64,000 nt of DNA from CAYOKT01 sp964404605 (lineage in GTDB: Bacteria > Electryoneota > Electryoneia > Electryoneales > Electryoneaceae). Position 1 is the stretch's first letter. Each line of letters begins with the position of its first letter. Positions 25,584 to 34,948 of this stretch are shown piece after piece. The position numbers were made by a program, and so were the translations under genes. Below the pieces are notes generated by a model, which saw only the letters and a program-made list of their open reading frames with translations, did no database searches and was not told the origin of the DNA. The stretch spans positions 41,848 through 105,847 of the forward strand of contig CAYOKT010000002.1 of NCBI GenBank assembly GCA_964404605.1, in the 5' to 3' direction.

Positions 25584-27932
25584 TTAAAAAGTTCTGCCGA
25601 ATTGGAAAGCCGGCACCCATCTGCCGCTTCTTCGCCCGCTGGAATCGACGTAATCGAAGCCGTAACCGTAATCCAGACCGATGAGACCGATGAACGGCAT
25701 GAACAGCCGCACCCCGACCCCCATGGAACGGCGGAGGTCGCTGAGGTCCATTTCGCTCCGTGTCAGCCAGGTGTTGCCCGCCTCGGCGAACACGAGGCCG
25801 AATACGGTCGGATTGGGAATGAGCGGAACACGCAGCTCGATCGACTGCTTGAAAAGGCTGGTCCCGCCGACCGCATAGCCCCCGACGACGGTCTGCGGAC
25901 CGACACTCCGCTCCTCGTACCCGCGCAGGGACTCCCCGAAGCTGATCCCGCTGCCGCCCATGAAGAAGTAGTCGATGTACGGGATCGCCGAGGGGTCGCT
26001 GGAAAGGCTGAACAGCAGCCCGGTGCGGGTCTGGCTGTACAGCACCAGTTTCCGGTTGATCGGGAAGTACCACTCCATGCTGAGGGAATGCTTGTGGTAC
26101 TGGTCGTCTCCCCCGAACACGCTGCCCGCGAGCTCCACCGAATAGCTGAAAACGCTTCCCCGGGACGGGAACTCCGGGTTGTCGCGGCTGTCGCGGGTGA
26201 TGATCTGGGTGAGGGAGCTGCTCCAGCGGGGCACGCCCTCCTGAAGCTCGCGCGGGTTGGTCTCCTTGAAGGACTGGGAGAAATTGGAGTACAACGCCCG
26301 CTCGAGCTTGTAAATCCAGTCCCCGCGGGTGTAATCGTCCGGCCACTTGAAACGGCGGCCGATGCGGATGCTGCCGCCGGTGACATTCTCATCGAACCCG
26401 TAAAACGTCCCGCCACGGCGCAGGTCGAAGAAGCTGACCCCGCCGAGGGTGGGCGTGTTGAACATCCAGGGCTCGGTGAAGCTGATCGAGAAGCTGCGGT
26501 AGATCTGCCCGAAATTCCAGTCGAGGCTGAATCGCTGCCCGTTGCCGAGGAAGTTCGGCATCGCGAACCCGACCGCCCCGATGATCCCGTCCCGCTCGCT
26601 GTACCCCGCCGACAGGCTCGCCTGGTCGGTGGGCTTCTCCTCGACATCCACGAGGAGATCGACCTCGTCCTCGCTCACCGGAATGACATCCGGCGTGATG
26701 TTCGAGAAGTAGTTCAGAATGGTCAGCTCACGGACGCTGCGGCGGAGTTTGGACACATCGAAGGTCTCCCCGGGATAGAGGACGATCTCCCGGCGAATGA
26801 CCTTTTCCTTGGTCTTGGAATTGCCGATTACGTTGATTTTACGAACCTTGAACTGGTTCCCTTCGCTGATCTGGAAGTGCACGTCGAGGGTGTCCGTCCC
26901 TCGCGGGACGAGCAGGGGGTTGATGCGGGAGTAGATATACCCGCGATCATAATAGAGGTCCCCCAACCGCTGCGCGGTGGTCAGGGTCAGCTTCTCCTCG
27001 CTGTATTCATCCCCGGGCTTGAAGGCGAGCTGGGCGAGCAGCTCCTCCGTGGTGAACAGGCGGTTCCCCTCGAAGCTGACTTCTCCGAACTTGTAGAGGT
27101 TCCCTTCGTTGATATCGATCCGGAGGATCATCCGCTTCCGATCCTCGGTGTAGTAGATGCTGTCACCGAGCACCTCGGCGTCACGGTAACCGTGATTCCG
27201 GTAGAAGGCGACCAGGTTGTCGAGATCGGCCTCATATTCGATGGGATCGAACGAGCCGCTGCGCAGGAAACCGCGCTGCTTGGTCTTCTTCAACTGCTTG
27301 CGAAGGATCCGGTCCTTGAACGCCGTGTTGCCGCTGAACTCGATTCGCTTGATCCGGACCTTCTTGTTCTCGTGGACCTTCACCTCGAGCACCTTTTTCA
27401 TCGGGTCATCGGTGTCGAGGACATTCATCTCGACTTCGGCGAGCAGGTATCCCTTCTCATGGTAGGTGTCGAGCAGCTTCTGCTTCGCACGCTGCACGCG
27501 CGCGGGGCGAAGGACCTGGCCCTTGTACAGGTTGAGAAGCTCCTCGATTTCGTCATCCTTGACCTTCTTGTTCCCGCTCAGTTCGATCCTCTCCAGCCGG
27601 GGATACTCCTGCACCTGGATGAGGAAGAAGCCCCCGTCCGCGACCTCGCGTTCCAGCAGGATCTCGACGTTGCTGAAGAGGTTCAAGCCCCAGATGCGGC
27701 GTATCGCCTTTTGAATATCCTCGCCCTTCACCTCCTTGCCGACGACAAGGCCGGAGTTGGCGATGATCAAACCCGGATCGGCGGTCACGGCCCCCGTGAC
27801 ACGCACCCCCAGCACCTTGATACCCCGCTGGGGCTGGGCCTGATTCTGCGCGCCCGCGGGGACGGTGAGGACGGGAAATCCAATCAGCAGCAGGAAGAAA
27901 ACGACCAGTAGAGTGCGACGAAAAAGAGTCAT
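25584..27932 (-). CDS. bamA: Outer membrane protein assembly factor BamA
   Basis: The 782-residue Omp85 protein has a signal peptide (~1-28), five POTRA domains (~35-440, for example RIEFSGNTAFKD, VSFEGNRLFTTEELL and INVIGNSKTKEKVIRREI) and a 16-stranded barrel ending in Phe (FQFGRTF). The barrel has the Omp85 VRG/Y-type segment GYEERSVGP. It folds and inserts outer-membrane proteins. It sits in the usual bamA-skp-lpxD order. The 156-bp gap upstream suggests its own promoter. Confidence 0.96.
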   Translation of the reverse strand: MTLFRRTLLVVFFLLLIGFPVLTVPAGAQNQAQPQRGIKVLGVRVTGAVTADPGLIIANSGLVVGKEVKGEDIQKAIRRIWGLNLFSNVEILLEREVADGGFFLIQVQEYPRLERIELSGNKKVKDDEIEELLNLYKGQVLRPARVQRAKQKLLDTYHEKGYLLAEVEMNVLDTDDPMKKVLEVKVHENKKVRIKRIEFSGNTAFKDRILRKQLKKTKQRGFLRSGSFDPIEYEADLDNLVAFYRNHGYRDAEVLGDSIYYTEDRKRMILRIDINEGNLYKFGEVSFEGNRLFTTEELLAQLAFKPGDEYSEEKLTLTTAQRLGDLYYDRGYIYSRINPLLVPRGTDTLDVHFQISEGNQFKVRKINVIGNSKTKEKVIRREIVLYPGETFDVSKLRRSVRELTILNYFSNITPDVIPVSEDEVDLLVDVEEKPTDQASLSAGYSERDGIIGAVGFAMPNFLGNGQRFSLDWNFGQIYRSFSISFTEPWMFNTPTLGGVSFFDLRRGGTFYGFDENVTGGSIRIGRRFKWPDDYTRGDWIYKLERALYSNFSQSFKETNPRELQEGVPRWSSSLTQIITRDSRDNPEFPSRGSVFSYSVELAGSVFGGDDQYHKHSLSMEWYFPINRKLVLYSQTRTGLLFSLSSDPSAIPYIDYFFMGGSGISFGESLRGYEERSVGPQTVVGGYAVGGTSLFKQSIELRVPLIPNPTVFGLVFAEAGNTWLTRSEMDLSDLRRSMGVGVRLFMPFIGLIGLDYGYGFDYVDSSGRRSGRWVPAFQFGRTF

Positions 27933-27977
27933 GATCCACCGTGATGAGTTGAACCTTCAAAGGTAGCGGATACGTAC

Positions 27978-28000
27978 CGGAAAGAAAAGAGCACTTTCCG
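27978..28000 (-). terminator. Hairpin between tamB-like gene and bamA
   Basis: On the minus strand CGGAAAG pairs with CTTTCCG around a 9-base loop containing TTTT. There is no downstream U-tract. It could attenuate read-through from the tamB-like gene into bamA. Confidence 0.35.
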
Positions 28001-28088
28001 ATTGACCGGCTCCGACAGTGGTCCGCCCGTTCCGCGCCGGTCAAGCCGCCCCGCCGCCCGTTCCCGCCTGCTCGAACCCGTGAAACGT

Positions 28089-31000
28089 TCAGAACACGAA
28101 AGCATACTTCAGACGGATCGAACGGTTGTTAATATCCTCGACATTGTCGTACTGCCACTCCCCCTCGACGAGGAAGTTGGGAGAGATGGCTGAGATACGG
28201 TACTCGAGGTTCCAGGTCTGCAGCAGGCCCACCCGTCCCGGTTCCGCGCCGGTGAGGGTCGTGTACCGGGGATCCCCGCCGAGCCGCCCGGTGTAGCTGA
28301 AGAACAGGTCCCGGTTGATGTATTTCCCCACCGTGACCGAACTCGCCATGAAGTAGCGCGCCGCGAGGCTCGTGCCCTCCACCTGCTGCTGCTCGGTGGG
28401 ATCCTCGCTGACCCGGCTCCTGAGAACATTCTGCGCGAACGTCGGATTGATCCTCACGATGTCGAGGCCAAGCAGCCGCGCGACATCACGCTCGATCGGT
28501 CTGAGCAGCCGTCGCGTCACCGCACGGTTGACGGCTTCGGCACCGATGCTGGTGAACCGTTCGTTCAATTTCCCCTGCTGGTACCCGAGGGCGGCGAGCA
28601 GCTCCTCCTGGCCGAGAGTCGGGTCCTGGGGATCCTCGAGGACGAAGGTGAACTCCCCCCACCGCCCCTTCGTGCTGCGCTGGCCGGTTGTCGGATCGAT
28701 CACGTAGAGGGTGAGATCGATTTTCCGCGTGAACCCCGTCTCCGGGTCGAGCACCCCCGCCTCCGCTCTCCCGCTGGCCACCGGGAGAATGGAGGTCTGG
28801 TCGAAAACCAGATCCGCATGTTGCATCTGGAACTGGAGATCGAGAAAATCGATCGTGCCCCGTGTCGAAACCAGTTCTCCGACGAGACGGAAGGAATTGT
28901 CGGAGAGGCGGCCCCGCAGCTCCAGCGGCCTGTCCGGATCCTGCGGTTCGATCTCGATGTCCACGTCGATCTGATCGAACAGGCCGGAGAAGGTTTCGAA
29001 AAACGGCGCGTTCTCCAGGCCCCGGATGCTCTTCTGGAAGCGGACATCCTGCGCGACCACGAGGCTGCTGTTCCAGCGCGCGTTTCTCAGCAGGCGAACG
29101 AAGGGGGAGGGCTTCTTCTTTTCGGTCGCGACGGGCGGATACGAGATCCGGGCGCGGGAGAGCGACATCCTGCCGCTCAGCAGCAGGCTGTCCGGCGGGC
29201 CGGAGATGAGGAACCAGTCTCCCCCATCCCGTCCGTGCATCGTCAACCGGGCATATTCGTTCGGCGGCATCACGCCCGGGATGCGGAACGGCAGGCCGCC
29301 GGCGCTCTTCGTCCGCAGCTTCAGGACGCCGAGATCCAGGCCGATGCCGCGGATCAGTATGGGCAGCCGCCCGGGATCGGAGGCATCGCCGCGTTCGTTC
29401 CGTATCTCCACCGGCGCGTCCCGGCCGATGACCCCGTCGAAGCGGTGGATCATGGCGTTTCCGTCGGCATCCACCTCCGCATCGACCATCACGTGGTCGA
29501 GCCCCGGAAGAACATCCGCAAACGTGAGGGAACCGTTGTTCAGGCGGATCGAACCACGGGTGGCGGCGAGCTTTCCGGCGACGATGGTGAACGTCCAGTT
29601 CACCTCTCCGCTCCCCGTCGGATCTCGGAAAAACGGGTTTATCTGCGGGAACAGGTCGAACAGGGCACCGCTCATCCGGGTCGTGATTTCACCGGCGCCC
29701 CGTTTCAGCGGCGCCGCGCCTTCGGCGTGCAACGTATACCGGCCCACGCGGTTCATGTCGAACCGGCGGATGTAAACCACGAGCCCCAGTCGTTTCGAGG
29801 TGATTCCTTCCAGGTCGACGGCGACGTCATCGAAGGCGATCCCGGCGACCTTCGCCTGGATGAGACGGAGATTCGCCGACCAGCGCGGAAGAAGGAGTTT
29901 CCCCGTCACCCGCCCGGACAGCGCCATTTCGCCTAGCAGCAGATTCGGTTTCCCGGTGAGCGCCCCGGCGAGAATGCCGGCATCGGTTCCGGGCGAGATG
30001 ATCGCGATGTCCAGCTTATCCTCGGGAATGCCGTACTCCCCCGTCAGCCGGAGCAGGATCGACTCCGACCGCCCGAAGGAGCCTTCCTTGATGACGAGGT
30101 TGTGCTGGATGTCGGTTTCGAGGGTGAGCAGACCCCAATAGGCCTGTTGGTCGCCGTACCAACCGTCGAACAGCTCGAAATGGGAGGTGATTTCCGGCCG
30201 GCGGAACGGCCCCGACAGGTCGATACGACCGTTGATCTTCCCCCCCACGCTGCCCTGCGGGAGCGATGTGATACGGTGGACGATGTCGTCCAGGTCGAGA
30301 TCCTCAACCACCAGTTCCACCTTCTCGAACCGGCCGCCGGCGAAATCGAAGGCGCCGGCGAGCTGCAGGTAGTCCTTGAAGGTGAACCGGTTGACCTCCA
30401 ACTGTTTCTCCCGGTAGAGGAAATCCACATCGCCGTTGCCGATCATCTCGTCCGCCCGCCAGAGGGAATAGCTGTACGTCCCCTCGAACTTTTCCCCGGC
30501 CTTCGCCAACAGCAGGCTGCCGCTGATGTCGAGGTTGAAATCGGTCTCCGGGTCATGCAGGCTGGCGGCGCCGGCGGCGGAACCATCGGCCAGGTCCACC
30601 TCGACACTCGTCTCGATCCGTTCGAGGCGTTCCCCGAAAGCCCAGTCGGGATTCCACCACGCCGCGAGGATGTGTGGCTCTTTCACCGAGAAATGGGTGG
30701 GATGGCCGACGGTGGAGGACAACTCGAAGGAGGCGTCGCGCTTTCGCGGCGAATAGAGATTCAAGCCCAGCCGGTACCCCTTCCCCGCGTAGTAGCCGGT
30801 TAACTCAGCGAGTGATGGGTCGCCCTCGGCCCTCGCGCGCCCCTGCGCTTCCACCTGCCATCCCCACTTCTTCCGATGGGTGATGGAGAGGTCGAAGTCC
30901 GCGCTTTTCGTCTCCACTCCGGCGGCCCATAGGGGCAGGTCTTCCGCCGATGCATCGCCCCCGGCATGGAGGTTCAGCGAGAAACCGCGCTTCGCCCCCG

Positions 31001-32237
31001 GCTTGAACCATCCGCTTCCGTCCACGGCAAGGCCATACCAGCGCGCATCCACCTCGTCGAAGGAGAGGAAGGAACGATCCCGGCTCCAGCTCATGCCCAC
31101 CCGGACATCGCGGAACGGGCCGACCGGGGTCAGCAGGCTCTCCGCCGAAGCCGTCGCCTCCGCGCGCCACCTCCCCGCCGCCGGTCGCCAGTCGAAACGG
31201 GCATTCACCTCGATCGTCCCCCGGGGAGCCAGCTTTCGTTTCAACCGGGTAAAGCGGACCAGGTGTTCGCCCAGGCGGCCCCGGGAGATGTGGGCTTTCG
31301 CGCGGAAAACCGGCGGGCCGTCGAGGGTCAGCCTGGCGGTGACATCCGTCGAATCCCCCTCGAGCAGGGTCACCCCGGCGAAGGTGACCGCCTTTTCGCT
31401 GATCCCGCCCCGCAGGTCGATGGCCTCCAACCGGGGTCCCTTGCGGATCTGAACCGCCCCCTCCCGAAGGCTCCACTCCCCCTTGGCCCGAAAACCGGAC
31501 GAATCGTACTCCAGTGCAAGAGCGAGATTCAGCAGCCCGCCGATGCCGGAGACCGGCGCCGGGTCGGGCAGAAGAAAGCCGGAAAGCTTCGTGTCTTCGA
31601 GGGCGATTTCGCTCTTCACACTCCGGCGTTTGAGGTTCGCCGTACCTTGAACCCGCAGGGTCGCGAGGCTGTCCTCGAAGAACGCCCCGTCCATCCGGAA
31701 CTCGGACTCCCCCGTGGCGGGCGAATTCAGCCAGCCGGAGAGACTCCCCAGCGCCAGCCAGACCCTTCCCTTCCTGTCCACCAGGGAAAACCGCCCGTCG
31801 CGCAGCGCCACCTGGTGAAGATTCCGGAAACGACCGGCGTCGAAGTCCGGCGCGCGCGGGACGGGGGATCTCGCCCCTCTCGCTTTCCTGCCGGGAGTCA
31901 GCCGGACCACGGGTTCGAGCAGGGTAATGTCACTGATCAGCCGCTCCGGGCCGCCCGAGAGGACGAGATTGGTGAGGGAAAAACGAAAACGAGCCTGCCG
32001 GATGGACACCCGCAGACTGGAATCTTCCGAGGTATAATGGAATCCGCTCAGCCGAATACTCGCCGGCAGGAGATCGACGCGTTCGATCGTGATGCTCCCG
32101 GGCACATGGGTCAATTCCGCGAGGAGTCGGCTGCGCAGCACCTGGGAGCGGTTCACATAACGGAACAGCACGAGGAAGATGAAGCCAAGCGCGAGCACCC
32201 CGAGTGCGAGGGTCAGAATCCACGGTCGCCGCCGCAT
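28089..32237 (-). CDS. tamB: TamB-like translocation and assembly module protein (AsmA/DUF490 superfamily)
   Basis: The 1382-residue protein has one N-terminal membrane anchor (~8-28) and then a continuous beta-rich region. The C-terminal ~380 residues match the TamB domain: RGTIDFLDLQFQMQHADLVFDQ, LLAALGYQQGKLNE and the ending RLKYAFVF. TamB spans the periplasm and moves phospholipids or assists barrel assembly with Omp85 partners. The encoded position beside bamA supports this. AGGAGG precedes ATG 32237. Confidence 0.88.
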   Translation of the reverse strand: MRRRPWILTLALGVLALGFIFLVLFRYVNRSQVLRSRLLAELTHVPGSITIERVDLLPASIRLSGFHYTSEDSSLRVSIRQARFRFSLTNLVLSGGPERLISDITLLEPVVRLTPGRKARGARSPVPRAPDFDAGRFRNLHQVALRDGRFSLVDRKGRVWLALGSLSGWLNSPATGESEFRMDGAFFEDSLATLRVQGTANLKRRSVKSEIALEDTKLSGFLLPDPAPVSGIGGLLNLALALEYDSSGFRAKGEWSLREGAVQIRKGPRLEAIDLRGGISEKAVTFAGVTLLEGDSTDVTARLTLDGPPVFRAKAHISRGRLGEHLVRFTRLKRKLAPRGTIEVNARFDWRPAAGRWRAEATASAESLLTPVGPFRDVRVGMSWSRDRSFLSFDEVDARWYGLAVDGSGWFKPGAKRGFSLNLHAGGDASAEDLPLWAAGVETKSADFDLSITHRKKWGWQVEAQGRARAEGDPSLAELTGYYAGKGYRLGLNLYSPRKRDASFELSSTVGHPTHFSVKEPHILAAWWNPDWAFGERLERIETSVEVDLADGSAAGAASLHDPETDFNLDISGSLLLAKAGEKFEGTYSYSLWRADEMIGNGDVDFLYREKQLEVNRFTFKDYLQLAGAFDFAGGRFEKVELVVEDLDLDDIVHRITSLPQGSVGGKINGRIDLSGPFRRPEITSHFELFDGWYGDQQAYWGLLTLETDIQHNLVIKEGSFGRSESILLRLTGEYGIPEDKLDIAIISPGTDAGILAGALTGKPNLLLGEMALSGRVTGKLLLPRWSANLRLIQAKVAGIAFDDVAVDLEGITSKRLGLVVYIRRFDMNRVGRYTLHAEGAAPLKRGAGEITTRMSGALFDLFPQINPFFRDPTGSGEVNWTFTIVAGKLAATRGSIRLNNGSLTFADVLPGLDHVMVDAEVDADGNAMIHRFDGVIGRDAPVEIRNERGDASDPGRLPILIRGIGLDLGVLKLRTKSAGGLPFRIPGVMPPNEYARLTMHGRDGGDWFLISGPPDSLLLSGRMSLSRARISYPPVATEKKKPSPFVRLLRNARWNSSLVVAQDVRFQKSIRGLENAPFFETFSGLFDQIDVDIEIEPQDPDRPLELRGRLSDNSFRLVGELVSTRGTIDFLDLQFQMQHADLVFDQTSILPVASGRAEAGVLDPETGFTRKIDLTLYVIDPTTGQRSTKGRWGEFTFVLEDPQDPTLGQEELLAALGYQQGKLNERFTSIGAEAVNRAVTRRLLRPIERDVARLLGLDIVRINPTFAQNVLRSRVSEDPTEQQQVEGTSLAARYFMASSVTVGKYINRDLFFSYTGRLGGDPRYTTLTGAEPGRVGLLQTWNLEYRISAISPNFLVEGEWQYDNVEDINNRSIRLKYAFVF

Positions 32238-32247
32238 GAGGGCCTCC

Positions 32248-32946
32248 TCACACGAGCGGCTTCAGGAAAACATCATCGGGGTCGAGAGAACGGCACACCC
32301 TGAGCGCGAGATCCTCGAACGCCCCTGAAGTGGTCCGGGTTTCATTGAGGGCACGGCCGATCTCCGGTGCGCCCAGCGGTGTCAGGCGGAGATAGGCGCG
32401 ATCGAGCCACCCGATGGCGCCGCGGCTGCCGGGGAAAAGACCGGCGATATCGAAACCGGAAACATCCTTGCGCACCCGCCCGCCGAAACGAAGGCTGCGC
32501 CCCCGGCCATCCACGATGTCCACGCCGAGGACGAGGGGACGCAGGCGAATGCCCTTCGGGCCGCAGAGCAGCCCGCCGACGGTTCCGGCGTAGTCCTCCG
32601 GCCAGCCGTCCAGGCGGAAGCCCTCCTCGTGCACGTGTTGAGCCACCGCCGATGCAGGGGCGCCCGATTCCACCTCGACGACGAGGTCCCCGGGGTCCGG
32701 GGAGGAGACACCGTCACGGGCGAGGGAGAGCACCGTGAGCACCCCTCCCGGCACCTTGAAGGAATCACCGAAGGAGTGACCCCTCCCCACCGGCAGAAGA
32801 CGCCAGCCGGAGCCGCGCGCCCAGGCGACGACCCGCATCACATCCATCGTCGTCTTCGGGAGCACGGCGGGGTAGGCGGCCTCGTCCACCCAGATATCCT
32901 GGAACTTCTCCCGGACATCCGCCAGGGTTTGCATGGACTCGCTCAC
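32248..32946 (-). CDS. Stand-alone FAD-binding (PCMH/GlcD-like) domain protein, short
   Basis: The 232-residue protein has the FAD_binding_4 fold: LPKTTMDVMRVVAWARGSGWRLLPVGRGHSFGD (pyrophosphate loop), VEVESGAPASAVAQHV and DYAGTVGGLLCGP, then a second subdomain. Glycolate-oxidase-type proteins carry a further ~150-250 residue cap and substrate domain, absent here; the TGA at 32248-32250 is followed directly by tamB. It could be a GlcE-like electron-transfer subunit needing a partner, or a shortened gene. The start is GTG 32946 (GTGA overlap with uppS) or ATG 32934. Confidence 0.7.
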   Translation of the reverse strand: MSESMQTLADVREKFQDIWVDEAAYPAVLPKTTMDVMRVVAWARGSGWRLLPVGRGHSFGDSFKVPGGVLTVLSLARDGVSSPDPGDLVVEVESGAPASAVAQHVHEEGFRLDGWPEDYAGTVGGLLCGPKGIRLRPLVLGVDIVDGRGRSLRFGGRVRKDVSGFDIAGLFPGSRGAIGWLDRAYLRLTPLGAPEIGRALNETRTTSGAFEDLALRVCRSLDPDDVFLKPLV

Positions 32947-33692
32947 GAGGGGGCCAACTGCTCGCTGATCCGGCCGAAACGGCGTTCGCGATGCTGATAA
33001 TCGAGGAGGGCCGTGTAGAGCTCGGCCGTGCGGAAATCCGGCCAGAGGATGTCCGTGATGTACAACTCCGTGTAGGCGCACTGCCAGAGGAGGAAATTGC
33101 TCAGCCGGTGCTCGCCCGAAGTCCGGATGAGGAAATCGGGGTCCGGGAGGCCGGCGGTGTCCAGCGCCTCCGCGAATTCCTCCTCGCCGATGTGCCTCGA
33201 GCCCTTGTCCATCAGCCGGTTGACGGCGCGGACGATCTCGCTCCTGCCGCTGTAGGAGAGGGCCAGGTTCAGCCATAACCCGTCATTCTTCGCCAGCCGC
33301 TCGATGGCGTGCAACAGCTCCTTCCGCGGGAGGTCGGGCAGGTCCTCCATGCGCCCGATGGTGCGAAGCCGGACATTGTTCTTGTCGAGGTCCTGCACTT
33401 CCTTGCGGATCGTGGAGACGAGCAGTTGCATCAGGCCGGTGACTTCCTGCGGGGGGCGCTTCCAGTTCTCCGTGGAAAAGGTGTAGAAGGTCATCGCCTC
33501 GATTCCGAGATCGACACCCGCCTCGACCATTTCGCGGACGGAGTTCACCCCCTCATGATGACCGAGAAGGCGCGGCAGCCCGCGCTTTTTCGCCCACCGG
33601 CCGTTGCCGTCCATGATGAAGGCGATGTGCCGCGGAAGGTTTCCCCCCGAGAGAACCGCCTCCTTCATCTTGTCAAGTTGCTTTTTCGCCAT
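32943..33692 (-). CDS. uppS: Undecaprenyl diphosphate synthase
   Basis: The 249-residue cis-prenyltransferase shows HIAFIMDGNGRWAKKRGLPRLLGHHEG with catalytic Asp, FSTENWKRP, LALSYSGRSEI and the C-terminal RTSGEHRLSNFLLWQCAYTELY. It makes the C55 lipid carrier for peptidoglycan and LPS. ATG 33692 or a GTG at 33698 could start it. It is coupled to the FAD protein by GTGA. The usual downstream cdsA is absent. Confidence 0.95.
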   Translation of the reverse strand: MAKKQLDKMKEAVLSGGNLPRHIAFIMDGNGRWAKKRGLPRLLGHHEGVNSVREMVEAGVDLGIEAMTFYTFSTENWKRPPQEVTGLMQLLVSTIRKEVQDLDKNNVRLRTIGRMEDLPDLPRKELLHAIERLAKNDGLWLNLALSYSGRSEIVRAVNRLMDKGSRHIGEEEFAEALDTAGLPDPDFLIRTSGEHRLSNFLLWQCAYTELYITDILWPDFRTAELYTALLDYQHRERRFGRISEQLAPS

Positions 33693-33768
33693 CTCCACAT
33701 CCGTCTCAGCGAAACGGCGAAGCGGATCGTTCTCCGCTCCGCCGCCGCCGCGAAGTGAGGGAGTGAAC

Positions 33769-34854
33769 TCACGAACCGCTTTCCGCCTTCTGCAAGTTAA
33801 TCAGAATCTTGTTGACTACCTGCACTTTATCCTTTTCCCCGAGGTTCTCGTAGGCGGCCCGGAGAATCAGCCAGGGGTCCATATCCGTGATGTCCGTCTC
33901 ATGTACCTCGACCTCTCCCCCCGGGAAAAGGTAGGGTTCAAGCACTTCCTCCAGTGTGTCCCAATGCTGGAGCGCGAGGAGCGCCCGGGCCACGTTCATC
34001 CGCGCTTCGACGTCATCCGGGTTGATCTCCAGCACCTTCAAGTAATCCTTCGCCGCCTCGTCGTACCGTTCCTGCCCGTGCAGCAGGATCGCCCGGTTGT
34101 AGTAGAAGTCGGCGTTGCCCGGGAACTGGGCGATGGCATCGGTCCACGCCTGGATCGAGTCGTCCACGCGGTCGAGCTGCTGGTAGGAGAGCGCCTTCTT
34201 CTGAATGGTGTCGAGACGCTTGCGGTCATCCAGCTTGTCCGATTCCATCGCGAGGATCTCATCGGCGACCCTGATGACATCCTCGTACCGCTTCTGGCGC
34301 CAGTACAACTGCATCAGGTTGAAGCGGCTGGCGACATCCGTCGTGTCGGTGTCGAGTGCGATCGTACGTTTAAGGTACTCCTCAGCCTTGTCGAAGTTCT
34401 CCAGTTCGATGTAACAGAGCCCGATCCGCTTCAGCGTCTCCGGATCATCCGGGATGACCGAGAGGGCTCCCTCGAATAGTTTGAGGGCTTCCTCGTACTT
34501 CTTCTCGTTGAACGGTTTGACGGCGGCATTGAACTGCAGCCGCCACGCCTCGAACCGCGTGATCTTGATGTCGCCGGCAAACTGGTCCGAAAGCTCGAGC
34601 GATTTGCTGAAGGCATCGTTCATCGCGGGAAATTCACGCAGATCGAAGTACACCTTGCCGAGGATGTACCACAGCTCCGGATCCTGGGGCGTGACTTCAG
34701 TGCCCTGAAGCAACACCTCCTTTGCGTTCTCCGGATCGTTCTGCTGGAGATAGATTTTCGCCGAACGCACATACGTGCTCTGGCAACCGAGCAGCAGCGC
34801 TGCGAAAAGAATAACACTCCCGAAAATGACGAAACGGCTCCTGACGCGGATCAT
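33769..34854 (-). CDS. TPR-repeat lipoprotein
   Basis: The 361-residue protein has a lipobox LLLGC (~20-24) and about seven TPR units (for example AKEVLLQGTEVTPQDPELWYILGKVYFD and AAKDYLKVLEINPDDVEARMNVARALL). It is a probable envelope-anchored scaffold. ATG 34854 was chosen because it places the lipobox at the normal distance; GAGGGGGATC precedes it. Confidence 0.85.
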   Translation of the reverse strand: MIRVRSRFVIFGSVILFAALLLGCQSTYVRSAKIYLQQNDPENAKEVLLQGTEVTPQDPELWYILGKVYFDLREFPAMNDAFSKSLELSDQFAGDIKITRFEAWRLQFNAAVKPFNEKKYEEALKLFEGALSVIPDDPETLKRIGLCYIELENFDKAEEYLKRTIALDTDTTDVASRFNLMQLYWRQKRYEDVIRVADEILAMESDKLDDRKRLDTIQKKALSYQQLDRVDDSIQAWTDAIAQFPGNADFYYNRAILLHGQERYDEAAKDYLKVLEINPDDVEARMNVARALLALQHWDTLEEVLEPYLFPGGEVEVHETDITDMDPWLILRAAYENLGEKDKVQVVNKILINLQKAESGS

Positions 34855-34948
34855 GATCCCCCTCGCGTTTGCTCGCCCTGATGGGCGCAGTCCCCCTTTC
34901 TCCCCTGATGCTGCAAGATATTGAATATACCGGCATCCCGAAAATGTG

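Noticed and set aside
25053..27911. Very long open frame antisense to bamA (over 900 codons)
   Set aside because: High GC makes stops rare on the opposite strand. The translation is Leu/Glu/Val-rich with no motif, while the minus strand encodes a complete BamA.
32248..32250. TGA ending the FAD protein as a selenocysteine codon
   Set aside because: selC made this worth testing, but reading through TGA enters the tamB start region in another frame with no FAD-protein homology and no SECIS-like hairpin.
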